NCBI GenBank assembly: GCA_946405145.1
Contig: CAMJGE010000001.1
Location: 62,001 to 126,000, forward strand
Source: an uncultured Prevotella sp.
Lineage (GTDB): Bacteria > Bacteroidota > Bacteroidia > Bacteroidales > Bacteroidaceae
Length of the DNA stretch: 64,000 nt
Reading direction: 5' to 3'
The notes beneath the pieces are model-generated. The model was not told where the DNA came from, did no database searches, and was given only the letters and a program-made list of their open reading frames with translations. Made by a program: the position numbers and the translations under genes. This document shows, piece after piece, positions 17,604 through 25,826 of the stretch; position 1 is the first letter of the stretch; each line of letters begins with the position of its first letter.

Positions 17604-18665
17604 CTAAGACAACAGTATTTGAACAATGCGCTCTGCAGTGCGACCATCCCAACGGTCAGGCAGGGCGCATTTTTTCCATTCTCCACGAACCATCTTTGTC
17701 ACAGCTTCACGGAGTTTCTCAGCATTCTCGCCAACAAGTACGTTGGAGCCAACACTCACGGTCTCCTGATGCTCTGTGTAATCATTCAGCGTGATACAAG
17801 GCACACCATTGAAGGTGGCTTCCTCAGAGACATTGCCAGAATCGGTAATAACACCCTTAGCATGAGCCGTGAGCCAACCAAACTCCAGATAACCAAGAGG
17901 TTCGATGATCTGAACAGGAGTTCCCAGTTTCAGAACGGCATCACGAGCCAATCCACGCAAAGGGGCAATAATCGGCGTACCGTTGGCAGCCTCCACCATA
18001 GACTGAAGCATCAGGGCAAGATTGTCTGTTTCAGCTATCAATGCCTTGCGATTAAGGGTAAACACAATATAGGATCCTTCCTGAATATCAGGCAAAGATG
18101 CAGGGCGACAGAAACGACTATAATTAAATCGGAGTGTATCCATCAGGATATTGCCCACCATATAAGTTTGGGAATTCTCAGACTGTTCACGAGTAGCGAT
18201 ACCCGTACTGCGCACACCTGCAGTAAAGAGATAGTCGCTGAGGGCATCGATAACAAGGCGATTGATCTCTTTCGGCATGTTGATATTGAAGGAGCGGGTG
18301 CCTGCAACGAGATGCGCCAAGCGGATGCCACGCTTCTTTGTAACAATGGCGGCAGCCATCGTAGAAGCAAGATCATCAACCACAATCACCACCTCTACAG
18401 GATGTTCATCAAGGAAACGATCAAAAGCAGCCATCACCTGACTGGTGATCTCATTCAGACTGATAGAGCTCACACCAAGATAATACTGCGGACGAGGCAT
18501 CTGCAGATCCTCAAAAAGCGAGGGCTCGAGTGTTGGGTCATCCTCGCAACCAGCATAAACCAGCAGGCAACGAGCCTCAGGGTTCTTTCCTATGGCACGC
18601 ACCAATGGTGATACTTTCACAAAATTAGGACGGGCTCCAGCTAAGATACAAACTGTCTTTTCCAT
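17604..18665 (-). CDS. wecB: UDP-GlcNAc 2-epimerase-like protein with altered active site
   Basis: The 353-aa protein has the two-domain GT-B fold pattern of non-hydrolysing UDP-GlcNAc 2-epimerase (UDP-GlcNAc to UDP-ManNAc): ILAGARPNFVKVSPLV at the N-terminus, PKEINRLVIDALSDYLFTAG, YMVGNILMDTL and a C-terminal ITDSGNVSEEATFNGVP. Aligned from memory to E. coli WecB, the catalytic Asp95 (here in VVDD) and Glu131 (PKEIN) positions are kept. Glu117 of the HVEAG motif is Val120 (HLVAG) and His213 of TGHRRE is Asn205 (FTLNRK). It may be a divergent epimerase, a hydrolysing variant or a non-catalytic relative; the gene symbol marks homology only. Confidence 0.75.
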   Translation of the reverse strand: MEKTVCILAGARPNFVKVSPLVRAIGKNPEARCLLVYAGCEDDPTLEPSLFEDLQMPRPQYYLGVSSISLNEITSQVMAAFDRFLDEHPVEVVIVVDDLASTMAAAIVTKKRGIRLAHLVAGTRSFNINMPKEINRLVIDALSDYLFTAGVRSTGIATREQSENSQTYMVGNILMDTLRFNYSRFCRPASLPDIQEGSYIVFTLNRKALIAETDNLALMLQSMVEAANGTPIIAPLRGLARDAVLKLGTPVQIIEPLGYLEFGWLTAHAKGVITDSGNVSEEATFNGVPCITLNDYTEHQETVSVGSNVLVGENAEKLREAVTKMVRGEWKKCALPDRWDGRTAERIVQILLS

Positions 18666-18686
18666 ACAATTTCCTTATTTTTTCTG

Positions 18687-18694
18687 CAAAATTA
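18687..18694 (-). promoter_or_regulatory. -7 promoter box of the wecB-like gene
   Basis: TAATTTTG on the minus strand, 21 bp upstream of the ATG at 18665, matches TAnnTTTG. Confidence 0.6.
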
Positions 18695-18769
18695 GACAAT
18701 TTCCACGTAATTCTTCACTGTTTGAGGGAAAATATTTATAATTGCTGCCCATATTTGCCATTTTATTTG

Positions 18770-18777
18770 TATCTTTG
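18770..18777 (+). promoter_or_regulatory. -7 promoter box of the structured RNA
   Basis: TATCTTTG lies just upstream of the structured RNA, so transcription would begin near 18784, only a few bases before the closing stem. Confidence 0.65.
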
Positions 18778-18783
18778 CACCCA

Positions 18784-18980
18784 CAATACATGGGTCGTGC
18801 CGCATAGATCGGGATACTCTACATTAAATAATTCATTGAGACCGTTTCCCTTGCCAATGGCGGGCCACAGTCCATCCCTCTGAGGGAGAGCAGTAATGCC
18901 GGTGGATTACAACAGCAGGGAGCACTCATATCGTGTGAAACAGGAGTTTTCACCAAATCATCGGCACGTACCCTTTTTTT
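18784..18980 (+). ncRNA. Structured non-coding RNA, 6S RNA-like, upstream of ribE
   Basis: The ends pair: GGGTCGTGCCG (18792-18802) with CGGCACGTACCC (18962-18973), 11 bp with one bulge, followed by seven Ts (18974-18980), a terminator-like end. Inside, TCCCTTGC (18847-18854) pairs with GCAGGGA (18915-18921) and CAATGGC with GCCGGTG (18898-18904), ending in a small TCCCT/AGGGA apical hairpin. On the 3' side of the unpaired centre, GTGAAA (18935) and TTTCAC (18948) form a local hairpin. A closed rod with central bubble, 3'-side hairpin and ~195-nt length resembles 6S RNA. No FMN riboswitch core was found. The alternative is a cis-acting leader for ribE. That it is structured is much surer than its family. 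Confidence 0.6.
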
Positions 18981-19003
18981 CATTTATTATTAAGCATTAG
19001 GAT

Positions 19004-19603
19004 ATGTTTTCTGGCATTATTGAAGAGTTTGCTACCGTTGTAGCCATAAAAAAAGATCGCGAGAATATAGATTTCACCTTGAAGTGTTCTTTCGTTGATG
19101 AACTGAGCATTGACCAAAGTGTGGCTCATAATGGTGTCTGCCTCACTGTTGTAGGAATCAAGGACGGCACCTATACCGTAACAGCTATGAAGGAGACATT
19201 GGATCGTACGAATCTGGGACTCTTGAAGGTTGGTGACAAGGTAAACGTGGAACGTTCGATGCTGATGAATGGTCGCTTGGATGGACATATCGTACAGGGG
19301 CATGTGGATGAGACTGCCACCTGTATCGCTATGGCGGATGCTGACGGTAGCACTTATTTCACATTTGAATATCCGGAGAACAGAGAGATGGCAAAGAAAG
19401 GCTATTTCACAGTAGATAAGGGCAGTGTCACTGTAAACGGTGTATCCCTTACTGTCTGCAATCCCACCTCAAACACTTTCCAGGTAGCGATTATCCCCTA
19501 CACTTTTGAACACACAAACTTCTGCGATATCCAAATAGGGACAGTCGTCAATTTAGAGTTTGACATACTCGGCAAGTATATCGCCAGATTGCAAAGCCTT
19601 TAA
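19004..19603 (+). CDS. ribE: Riboflavin synthase alpha chain
   Basis: Riboflavin synthase dismutates two molecules of 6,7-dimethyl-8-ribityllumazine to riboflavin and a pyrimidinedione. The 199-aa product has the characteristic start MFSGIIEE and two homologous lumazine-binding barrels: the first with NGVCLTVV and NVERSM, the second with NGVSLTVCN after GHIVQGHVDE. It starts 24 bases after the T-run of the structured RNA, so expression may come by read-through from that promoter. No other riboflavin genes adjoin. Its stop codon overlaps that of the convergent HAD gene. Confidence 0.95.
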   Translation: MFSGIIEEFATVVAIKKDRENIDFTLKCSFVDELSIDQSVAHNGVCLTVVGIKDGTYTVTAMKETLDRTNLGLLKVGDKVNVERSMLMNGRLDGHIVQGHVDETATCIAMADADGSTYFTFEYPENREMAKKGYFTVDKGSVTVNGVSLTVCNPTSNTFQVAIIPYTFEHTNFCDIQIGTVVNLEFDILGKYIARLQSL

Positions 19604-20244
19604 ACAGACAATATTTCTGATGGAGCGGAGACAAAGGTCTCTGCTCCATTTTTTATCAGGAAGTCACGATCGCGGAACCCCCAGAGTACACTGATACAAG
19701 GCAGCCCACTATTGCGGGCAGTCTGGATATCTACATCACTATCACCTACATAAACGGCATTGTCTTTTCCTACCCCTAACTGACGAAGCGCTTCGAAAAC
19801 AGTATCTGGAGCCGGTTTCTTTCGGATACCTTCTGCCTCATGTTCACCGATTGCCACATCGATGGTATCTGCAAAGAAATAGTGGCAGAGTTCTTGAGTG
19901 GCAGCATAGAACTTATTGCTGACCACCGCCAGACGACAATCTTTGGCTTTGAGAGCAGCAAGCATTTCAGGAATTCCATCATAGGGACGTGTCGTATCAA
20001 GGGAATGAGCCATATAATGCTGGCGAAAAACAGAGAAAGCCTCATCGAAGCGGGGATTGGAAGCACCATCAGGAACAGCCCGCTCCATCAGTAGCCGAAC
20101 ACCATTACCTACAAAACGTCGGACATCCTTAATGGAGTGTTCTGGCATACCACAACTACGCAAAGCGTAATTCACTGAAGCAGCCAAATCACCCAACGTG
20201 TCCAGCAAAGTCCCATCTAGATCGAATATATAAGTTGAATACAC
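19600..20244 (-). CDS. HAD-family phosphatase, phosphoglycolate phosphatase-like
   Basis: The 214-aa HAD hydrolase has motif I FDLDGTLLDT (nucleophile Asp and acid/base Asp), motif II VVSNK, motif III Lys in RKPAPDTVFEAL, and motif IV VYVGDSDVDIQTA. The helical cap between motifs I and II (residues ~15-80) fits the Gph/PGMB subclass. The substrate could be 2-phosphoglycolate or another small phosphorylated sugar. It follows malQ by eight bases and is probably co-transcribed, hinting at a link to hexose phosphate metabolism. Confidence 0.85.
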   Translation of the reverse strand: MYSTYIFDLDGTLLDTLGDLAASVNYALRSCGMPEHSIKDVRRFVGNGVRLLMERAVPDGASNPRFDEAFSVFRQHYMAHSLDTTRPYDGIPEMLAALKAKDCRLAVVSNKFYAATQELCHYFFADTIDVAIGEHEAEGIRKKPAPDTVFEALRQLGVGKDNAVYVGDSDVDIQTARNSGLPCISVLWGFRDRDFLIKNGAETFVSAPSEILSV

Positions 20245-20252
20245 TTTTCCCG

Positions 20253-22901
20253 TTATCTTTTACTGCGCGTGATCATTGTGCGCACCTTATTATTAAACCT
20301 ATTAGCCTCCATCAGTTCTTCGATGGTGATATGCATGCGATATTTCCAATGGTTATAGGGATCACTCGGCACATTGATACGCTCTTCACGCAGATGCTTG
20401 GAACGCAGTTCACCATCCATAGACAACCAATCTTGCAGGGACAAAAGACAAAGCATGGAAGGACAATACAGATGTCGGGCAATAATCTCCTCTGCCAGAT
20501 GGACGGGCAGATGCTCTGGTGCCCTACCCTGCTTTTGAAGCATCGTAGCATAATAACGCTGAGTGCGCTCAGGACTTTCTTCCCACCATAGGCGCAATGG
20601 CGACATGTCGTGTGTAGAGAAAGTTGCCACACTGCGATAGGGATTGCCATCAAGATGAGCAAATTCGAAGCCATTTTGTTTCGGCATAGACTGAATCTCC
20701 AAAGTCAAGATACGCAGATGATCCAAAACATGAGGCACACAATCGGGCAACATACCCAGATCCTCAGCACAACAGAGCATCTGCGTCTGACAGACAGTAG
20801 CCTTAAGACGATGAACAGCATTCTGTCCCCAGAAGAAGTTATGACGCTGATAGAAGAAATTGTTATATAGTCGCATATAGGCATCTTTCTCCTCTGTCGT
20901 CAAGGCCTCATAGACAGGTTCCTGCCAAGCACCTATACGGGGATGATACATCTCTGGCTGGTGCGGATCTTCAACGAAGAGCACATTACTAATCAGACGA
21001 TAAAGACCGTCACGAATCCACAGGCTGTTTTCGTCATTGCGTCCCTCAAAGTAGCTCTGCACCTTCCGTTGGGTGTCATATTCAGCACGAAGATCATAGA
21101 GTCCATAAGCACGAGAGACCAGATAGTTATCACGCACAAACTGGGCATGAACACCAAACAATCGTTCCAAGACACGATTATTGATAAAAGGACGGGTAAA
21201 GAGGTCACGACGGAAAGGAAGACCAAAATACTCTATTTCGTTCACAGCGAAAGGCAAGGCTGGTGAGAAGTGTCCCATGATACCGAAAACAGCATCCTGT
21301 GGTATTTCCCAAATACGGAAAAATCCCAGGACATGATCAATGCGGAAAGCATCGAAATACTGTTCCATCCATCTCATACGCTGCCGGAACCATTCTGAAA
21401 GGGTCAGTTTCCTGCTTTTAACATCTTTCTCTTCATGCCAGTTATAGGTTGGGAACCCCCAATTCTGTCCATTTGGCGAGAAGGCATCAGGTGGTGCTCC
21501 CGTTGAGCAATCCATGTTGAACAACTCTGGATGAGTAGCCGTTTCCACGCTATTCCTATTGACACCAATAGGCACATCGCCCTTCAATACAATACCTTTG
21601 GAACGGGCATAGTTGGCAGCTGCCAACAACTGGACATGCAATTGATATTGGATATAGTAAATCAATTCTGCCTCATCCTGCTCTGCCACCCATTTGGCAT
21701 AGGGCACCAACCAGGACTCATTTTGCCGAAACCAGATTTTAAACTCCTTAGTGTCAAGTGTCTGCCGTCCACGCTCTGAGAAAAGCTCACGGACATAGGC
21801 TGATTTGACACGGTCCACCAACTCATAGTCAGTATAAGGCAAAGCATTAAGTTCCTGTTGCTGACGATGATATGCCGTCATACTGGACTTACTCTTCAAA
21901 GTGCCTAAAGCCTCGATGTCGAGATAATGGGGATGAAGCGCAAAGACAGAGACAATATTATAAGGATAAGAATCACTCCAGTTGTGCGAGGAGGTCGTAT
22001 CATTGACTGGCAGCAGTTGGATCATCTTCATGCCAGTAACCTCTGCCCAATCCACAAAACGTCGAAGATCTCCAAAGTCACCTACGCCATAAGAATGTGT
22101 GCTTCGCAAGGAGAATACTGGCACCACCACACCCGCAGCCCGCCAGGTATGCTCCTTCACACGGAGACTTTCACCATAAAGCACCATCACAGAACCGTCC
22201 CTGAGTTGGGAATCGGGTGTGGACAAACCGACATTCAGTTCCACCTTACGGTTGTCGCCTTCCTCCCAGGCTACCAGTTCATTGGTCTCATCGTTAATTA
22301 TCACATATTTGTATTCTAATGGCAGCAAGACGGAATCAACATTAGCAGAGAGCATCCACTCACATTTCCCAATATACTCCATACGGAGATAACGCGTAGG
22401 ATTCCAGGCGCCTAGTGACGGATGACTGCCGATGATAGCCACTGACTGTCCTTGAATAAGTTGAGGAGCTGACACTCGGAACAGAAGTGTTTTCCTATAT
22501 AAAGGCATACGTATGGGTTGCACCACTTCCTGTGGTTCCATGTGATTGGTGACACGACAGGCACGGGAATAAAGATGGTACTGAAGAGGAATGTCCCGCC
22601 ACAAATCAGGGAAGATATAGCTCTTAGAAGAATCAAAAGGATAAGAACGAGGCACTTGTGTCCACTCCCGACGGATAATCTGTCCGTCCCCATCTTCTAC
22701 CTGATAGAAATAGGTAAAAGAGGCTATGGGATGCTGACTGGATGCAAGGGCTGTTGTCTCCAAAGTCCAGTACGAGCCGTCATCAGTGGTCATCAGCAGA
22801 TTATTGCGCTTGACAGTACCGTCAGCACTGATGAAATGAATGACCACATGAAGGTTTTCCCCCCATTGGGTACCATATTGTATGGAGAATCTTAGTTTCA
22901 T
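20253..22901 (-). CDS. malQ: 4-alpha-glucanotransferase with N-terminal starch-binding domains
   Basis: MalQ (GH77, amylomaltase) transfers alpha-1,4-glucan chains in maltodextrin and glycogen metabolism. The 882-aa protein is longer than E. coli MalQ because it has two N-terminal CBM20-like starch-binding modules (residues ~1-110 and ~125-235; the second contains VAIIGSHPSLGAWNP). The GH77 core follows: LPVNDTTSSHNWSDSYPYN, the nucleophile region FDAFRIDHVLGFFRIWEIP, and CAEDLGMLPDCVP. The same layout is known in plant DPE2 and other Bacteroidetes. It is divergent from mltG and followed by the HAD phosphatase gene. Confidence 0.95.
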   Translation of the reverse strand: MKLRFSIQYGTQWGENLHVVIHFISADGTVKRNNLLMTTDDGSYWTLETTALASSQHPIASFTYFYQVEDGDGQIIRREWTQVPRSYPFDSSKSYIFPDLWRDIPLQYHLYSRACRVTNHMEPQEVVQPIRMPLYRKTLLFRVSAPQLIQGQSVAIIGSHPSLGAWNPTRYLRMEYIGKCEWMLSANVDSVLLPLEYKYVIINDETNELVAWEEGDNRKVELNVGLSTPDSQLRDGSVMVLYGESLRVKEHTWRAAGVVVPVFSLRSTHSYGVGDFGDLRRFVDWAEVTGMKMIQLLPVNDTTSSHNWSDSYPYNIVSVFALHPHYLDIEALGTLKSKSSMTAYHRQQQELNALPYTDYELVDRVKSAYVRELFSERGRQTLDTKEFKIWFRQNESWLVPYAKWVAEQDEAELIYYIQYQLHVQLLAAANYARSKGIVLKGDVPIGVNRNSVETATHPELFNMDCSTGAPPDAFSPNGQNWGFPTYNWHEEKDVKSRKLTLSEWFRQRMRWMEQYFDAFRIDHVLGFFRIWEIPQDAVFGIMGHFSPALPFAVNEIEYFGLPFRRDLFTRPFINNRVLERLFGVHAQFVRDNYLVSRAYGLYDLRAEYDTQRKVQSYFEGRNDENSLWIRDGLYRLISNVLFVEDPHQPEMYHPRIGAWQEPVYEALTTEEKDAYMRLYNNFFYQRHNFFWGQNAVHRLKATVCQTQMLCCAEDLGMLPDCVPHVLDHLRILTLEIQSMPKQNGFEFAHLDGNPYRSVATFSTHDMSPLRLWWEESPERTQRYYATMLQKQGRAPEHLPVHLAEEIIARHLYCPSMLCLLSLQDWLSMDGELRSKHLREERINVPSDPYNHWKYRMHITIEELMEANRFNNKVRTMITRSKR

Positions 22902-22918
22902 ATTTCAGCAATTTGATG

Positions 22919-22926
22919 CAAAGGTA
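22919..22926 (-). promoter_or_regulatory. -7 promoter box of malQ
   Basis: TACCTTTG on the minus strand, 17 bp before the malQ start, matches TAnnTTTG. Confidence 0.6.
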
Positions 22927-22970
22927 GAAAATTTTTTCGAGTAACCGAAGAAAATAAGCACAAAAAGTTG

Positions 22971-22978
22971 TAACTTTG
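22971..22978 (+). promoter_or_regulatory. -7 promoter box of the mltG-glnS operon
   Basis: TAACTTTG ends 30 bases before the mltG ATG at 23009 and matches TAnnTTTG. Confidence 0.6.
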
Positions 22979-23008
22979 CACACGATTTTAAGATCATTAG
23001 TAAGTTAT

Positions 23009-24034
23009 ATGAAAAAGGTGCCTTCGAAATCCTACTTAGCAGGGGCTGTTTTGTGCCTGCTTTGCCTTTTGGGACTCATATATTATTGCTTCTTCGCAAG
23101 TTTCTCAACTTACGAGGAAACGCAGTACATCTATATTGACCAAAACGACACTGCAGACTCCGTTCGTGAGAAGCTTAAACCTTATGGCAAAGCTGGTTCA
23201 CTCTTTGCCTTCAGCACTCTGGCACGATTATCAGGCTATGACGATCACATCAGAACGGGTAAATATGCCATTCCTGCCAATGAGAATGTCCTGACGATAT
23301 TCAGGCACATTAAAAACGGCCGTCAGGAACCCGTTAGAATTACCATTCCAGAAAGTCGTACGATGGACAGGCTTGCCGGGTATCTCTCAAGAAAGCTTAT
23401 GCTCGACAGTACCGTTGTAGCCATTCTGTTGCGCGACTCCTCGTTCTGTGCGCAACAAGGTTACGATACAGCTACCATTGCCTGTCTGTTTGTACCCAAC
23501 ACCTACGAGGTTTATTGGGATGTAACATTGGAACATTTTATGCAGCGCATGAAAAAAGAGCATGACCGCTTTTGGGAAGGAGAGCGCACCAATAAGGCAC
23601 AAGCTCTGGGACTAACGCCCAATGAGGTGTGTACAATAGCAAGCATCATTGATGAGGAGACAGCCAATAATGCTGAAAAGCCGATGATTGCCGGAATGTA
23701 TCTGAACCGTCTGAAAGCAGGTATGCCGTTGCAGGCGGATCCGACTGTGAAGTTTGCCTTACAGGACTTTGCCCTGAAACGCATCTACCACGACATGCTT
23801 GAGTTCAGCAGCCCGTATAATACCTATAAGAATACCGGACTTCCCCCAGGCCCCATTAAGGTTGCTTCGATTGCCGGCATCGATGCGGTGCTGAACAGAG
23901 TCGATCATCCTTATCTATATATGTGCGCCAAGGAAGACTTTTCAGGCACGCACAATTTTGCCAGGACCTATCAGGAGCATCTGAAGAATGCCGCCCGATA
24001 TGCAAAGGCACTTAACGAACATGGAATTAAATAA
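23009..24034 (+). CDS. mltG: Endolytic murein transglycosylase MltG
   Basis: MltG (YceG-like) cleaves nascent glycan strands and helps set peptidoglycan chain length. From the ATG at 23009 the product is 341 aa with one N-terminal membrane helix (LAGAVLCLLCLLGLIYYCF). A LysM-like subdomain follows, then the catalytic YceG domain with ASIIDEETANNAEKPMIAGMYLNRL, in which the Glu of IIDEE is the expected catalytic residue, and MPLQADPTVKFAL. An upstream in-frame TTG lies in the promoter box and is not used. It leads an operon with glnS, a TPR gene and a DedA gene. Confidence 0.93.
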   Translation: MKKVPSKSYLAGAVLCLLCLLGLIYYCFFASFSTYEETQYIYIDQNDTADSVREKLKPYGKAGSLFAFSTLARLSGYDDHIRTGKYAIPANENVLTIFRHIKNGRQEPVRITIPESRTMDRLAGYLSRKLMLDSTVVAILLRDSSFCAQQGYDTATIACLFVPNTYEVYWDVTLEHFMQRMKKEHDRFWEGERTNKAQALGLTPNEVCTIASIIDEETANNAEKPMIAGMYLNRLKAGMPLQADPTVKFALQDFALKRIYHDMLEFSSPYNTYKNTGLPPGPIKVASIAGIDAVLNRVDHPYLYMCAKEDFSGTHNFARTYQEHLKNAARYAKALNEHGIK

Positions 24035-24059
24035 AGGTAAAAAAGTAAAAAAGTAAAAT

Positions 24060-25826
24060 ATGGAAGAAATTATTAAGAACGAAAGCGAGGAGAAAAAGAG
24101 CGTTAGCTTCATTGAGCAGAAGGTAAAGGATGATCTGGCAGCTGGAAAGAACGGTGGCAGACTACAGACCCGTTTTCCACCAGAGCCCAACGGTTATCTG
24201 CATATCGGCCATGCAAAGGCCATTGCCATTGACTTCGGACTCGCTAAGAAATATGGTGGTGTATGCAACCTCCGTTTCGACGACACGAACCCCATTAAGG
24301 AAGACACAGAATATATTGAGAGCATCGAAAACGACATTAAGTGGCTGGGATTCCAGTGGGCAAATGTCTATTATGCCAGCGACTATTTCCAGGAACTCTG
24401 GGATTTTGCCGTATGGCTCATCAAGCAAGGTCGGGCTTATGTGGATGAGCAGAGCTCTGAGGTGATTGCCCAGCAGAAAGGTACGACGACCAGCCCAGGT
24501 ACTAACAGTCCCTTCCGTGAGCGTCCTGTTGAGGAGAACCTGAAGCTCTTCGACTTCATGAACAGTGGAAAGTGTGAACCTGGTACACTCGTACTCCGTG
24601 CAAAGATCGACATGGCACATCCCAATATGCTCTTCCGCGACCCTCTGATCTATCGCGTTCTGAATATTCCCCATATCCGTACCGGCAACAAATGGAATGC
24701 CTACCCCATGTACGATTTCACACATGGTCAAAGTGATTATCTGGAGGGGGTTACCCACTCTTGGTGCACCCTAGAGTTTGTAGAGCATCGTCCCCTTTAT
24801 GATCTGTTCGTAACATGGATGAAAGAATGGAAGGGCGAGACTGACAATATTGAGGACAACCGTCCTCGTCAGACAGAGTTCAATAAGCTGAACCTGAACT
24901 ACACACTGATGTCTAAGCGCAACTTGCTGGCATTGGTGAATGAGAAACTGGTGAACGGTTGGGACGATCCCCGAATGCCGACGATTTGCGGTTTCCGCCG
25001 TCGCGGCTATAGTCCGGAAAGTATTATTAAGTTTATTGATAAGATTGGATACACAAAGATTGACGCCCTCAACGACATGGCACTGTTGGAAAGTGCCGTA
25101 CGTGATGATCTGAATAGCCGTTCTATTCGTGTCAGTGCTGTTCTGAATCCAGTCAAAGTGGTACTTACTAACTACCCGGAAAATCAGATTGAGCATCTGA
25201 CAGCCATCAATAATCCTGAGAATGAAGCAGATGGTACTCACGAAGTAGAGTTCAGCCGTGAGCTTTGGATTGAGTGTGATGACTTTATGAAGGAGGCTGA
25301 TAAGAAATTCATGCGCCTGGCGCCTGGCAAGGAGGTGCGCCTGAAGAATGCCTATATCATCAAGTGCGACGAAACACATCCCTGTGATGAAGATGAGAAT
25401 GGCAATGTAACCACCATCTACTGCACCTATGATCCAGAATCACGTAGTGGTCTGCCTGGTTCCAACCGCAAGATTAAGGGTAAGACACTTCACTGGGTAA
25501 GTTGTCATGATGCAGTGAAAGCAGAAGTCCGTCTCTACGACCGTCTGTGGAAGGTAGAGAACCCCCGTGACACCTTGGCAGATATCCGAGAGCAGCAGAA
25601 CTGTGATGCTGTAACAGCGATGAAGCAGATGATCAATCCTGATTCACTCACCATCCTGAGTAACTGCTACATTGAGCCATACGCTGCCTCCATGAAGCCG
25701 CTTACCTACCTACAGTTCCAGCGTATTGGTTATTTTACCCCTGACACCGATTCGGCAACAGATCATCCTATATTCAATAAGACTGTTGGTCTAAAGGATA
25801 CTTGGGCGAAAGCAAACAAAGCATGA
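24060..25826 (+). CDS. glnS: Glutamine--tRNA ligase
   Basis: GlnRS charges tRNA-Gln directly with glutamine. The 588-aa product has the class I motif in PEPNGYLHIGHAKA, the KMSKS-type motif as LMSKRNL, and the GlnRS-specific beta-barrel anticodon-binding region at the C-terminus (GLPGSNRKIKGKTLHWVSCHDAV). Its presence implies that direct glutaminylation is available in this organism. The start is 25 bases after mltG, and its stop overlaps the ATG of the TPR gene (ATGA). Confidence 0.96.
   Translation: MEEIIKNESEEKKSVSFIEQKVKDDLAAGKNGGRLQTRFPPEPNGYLHIGHAKAIAIDFGLAKKYGGVCNLRFDDTNPIKEDTEYIESIENDIKWLGFQWANVYYASDYFQELWDFAVWLIKQGRAYVDEQSSEVIAQQKGTTTSPGTNSPFRERPVEENLKLFDFMNSGKCEPGTLVLRAKIDMAHPNMLFRDPLIYRVLNIPHIRTGNKWNAYPMYDFTHGQSDYLEGVTHSWCTLEFVEHRPLYDLFVTWMKEWKGETDNIEDNRPRQTEFNKLNLNYTLMSKRNLLALVNEKLVNGWDDPRMPTICGFRRRGYSPESIIKFIDKIGYTKIDALNDMALLESAVRDDLNSRSIRVSAVLNPVKVVLTNYPENQIEHLTAINNPENEADGTHEVEFSRELWIECDDFMKEADKKFMRLAPGKEVRLKNAYIIKCDETHPCDEDENGNVTTIYCTYDPESRSGLPGSNRKIKGKTLHWVSCHDAVKAEVRLYDRLWKVENPRDTLADIREQQNCDAVTAMKQMINPDSLTILSNCYIEPYAASMKPLTYLQFQRIGYFTPDTDSATDHPIFNKTVGLKDTWAKANKA

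Noticed and set aside
18784..19003. FMN riboswitch upstream of riboflavin synthase
   Set aside because: The conserved RFN blocks (GGGGCAGGGTGAAATTCC, GACCGGCGGT, AGCCCGCGAGC) are not present, and the long closing stem with a T-run fits a stand-alone RNA better.
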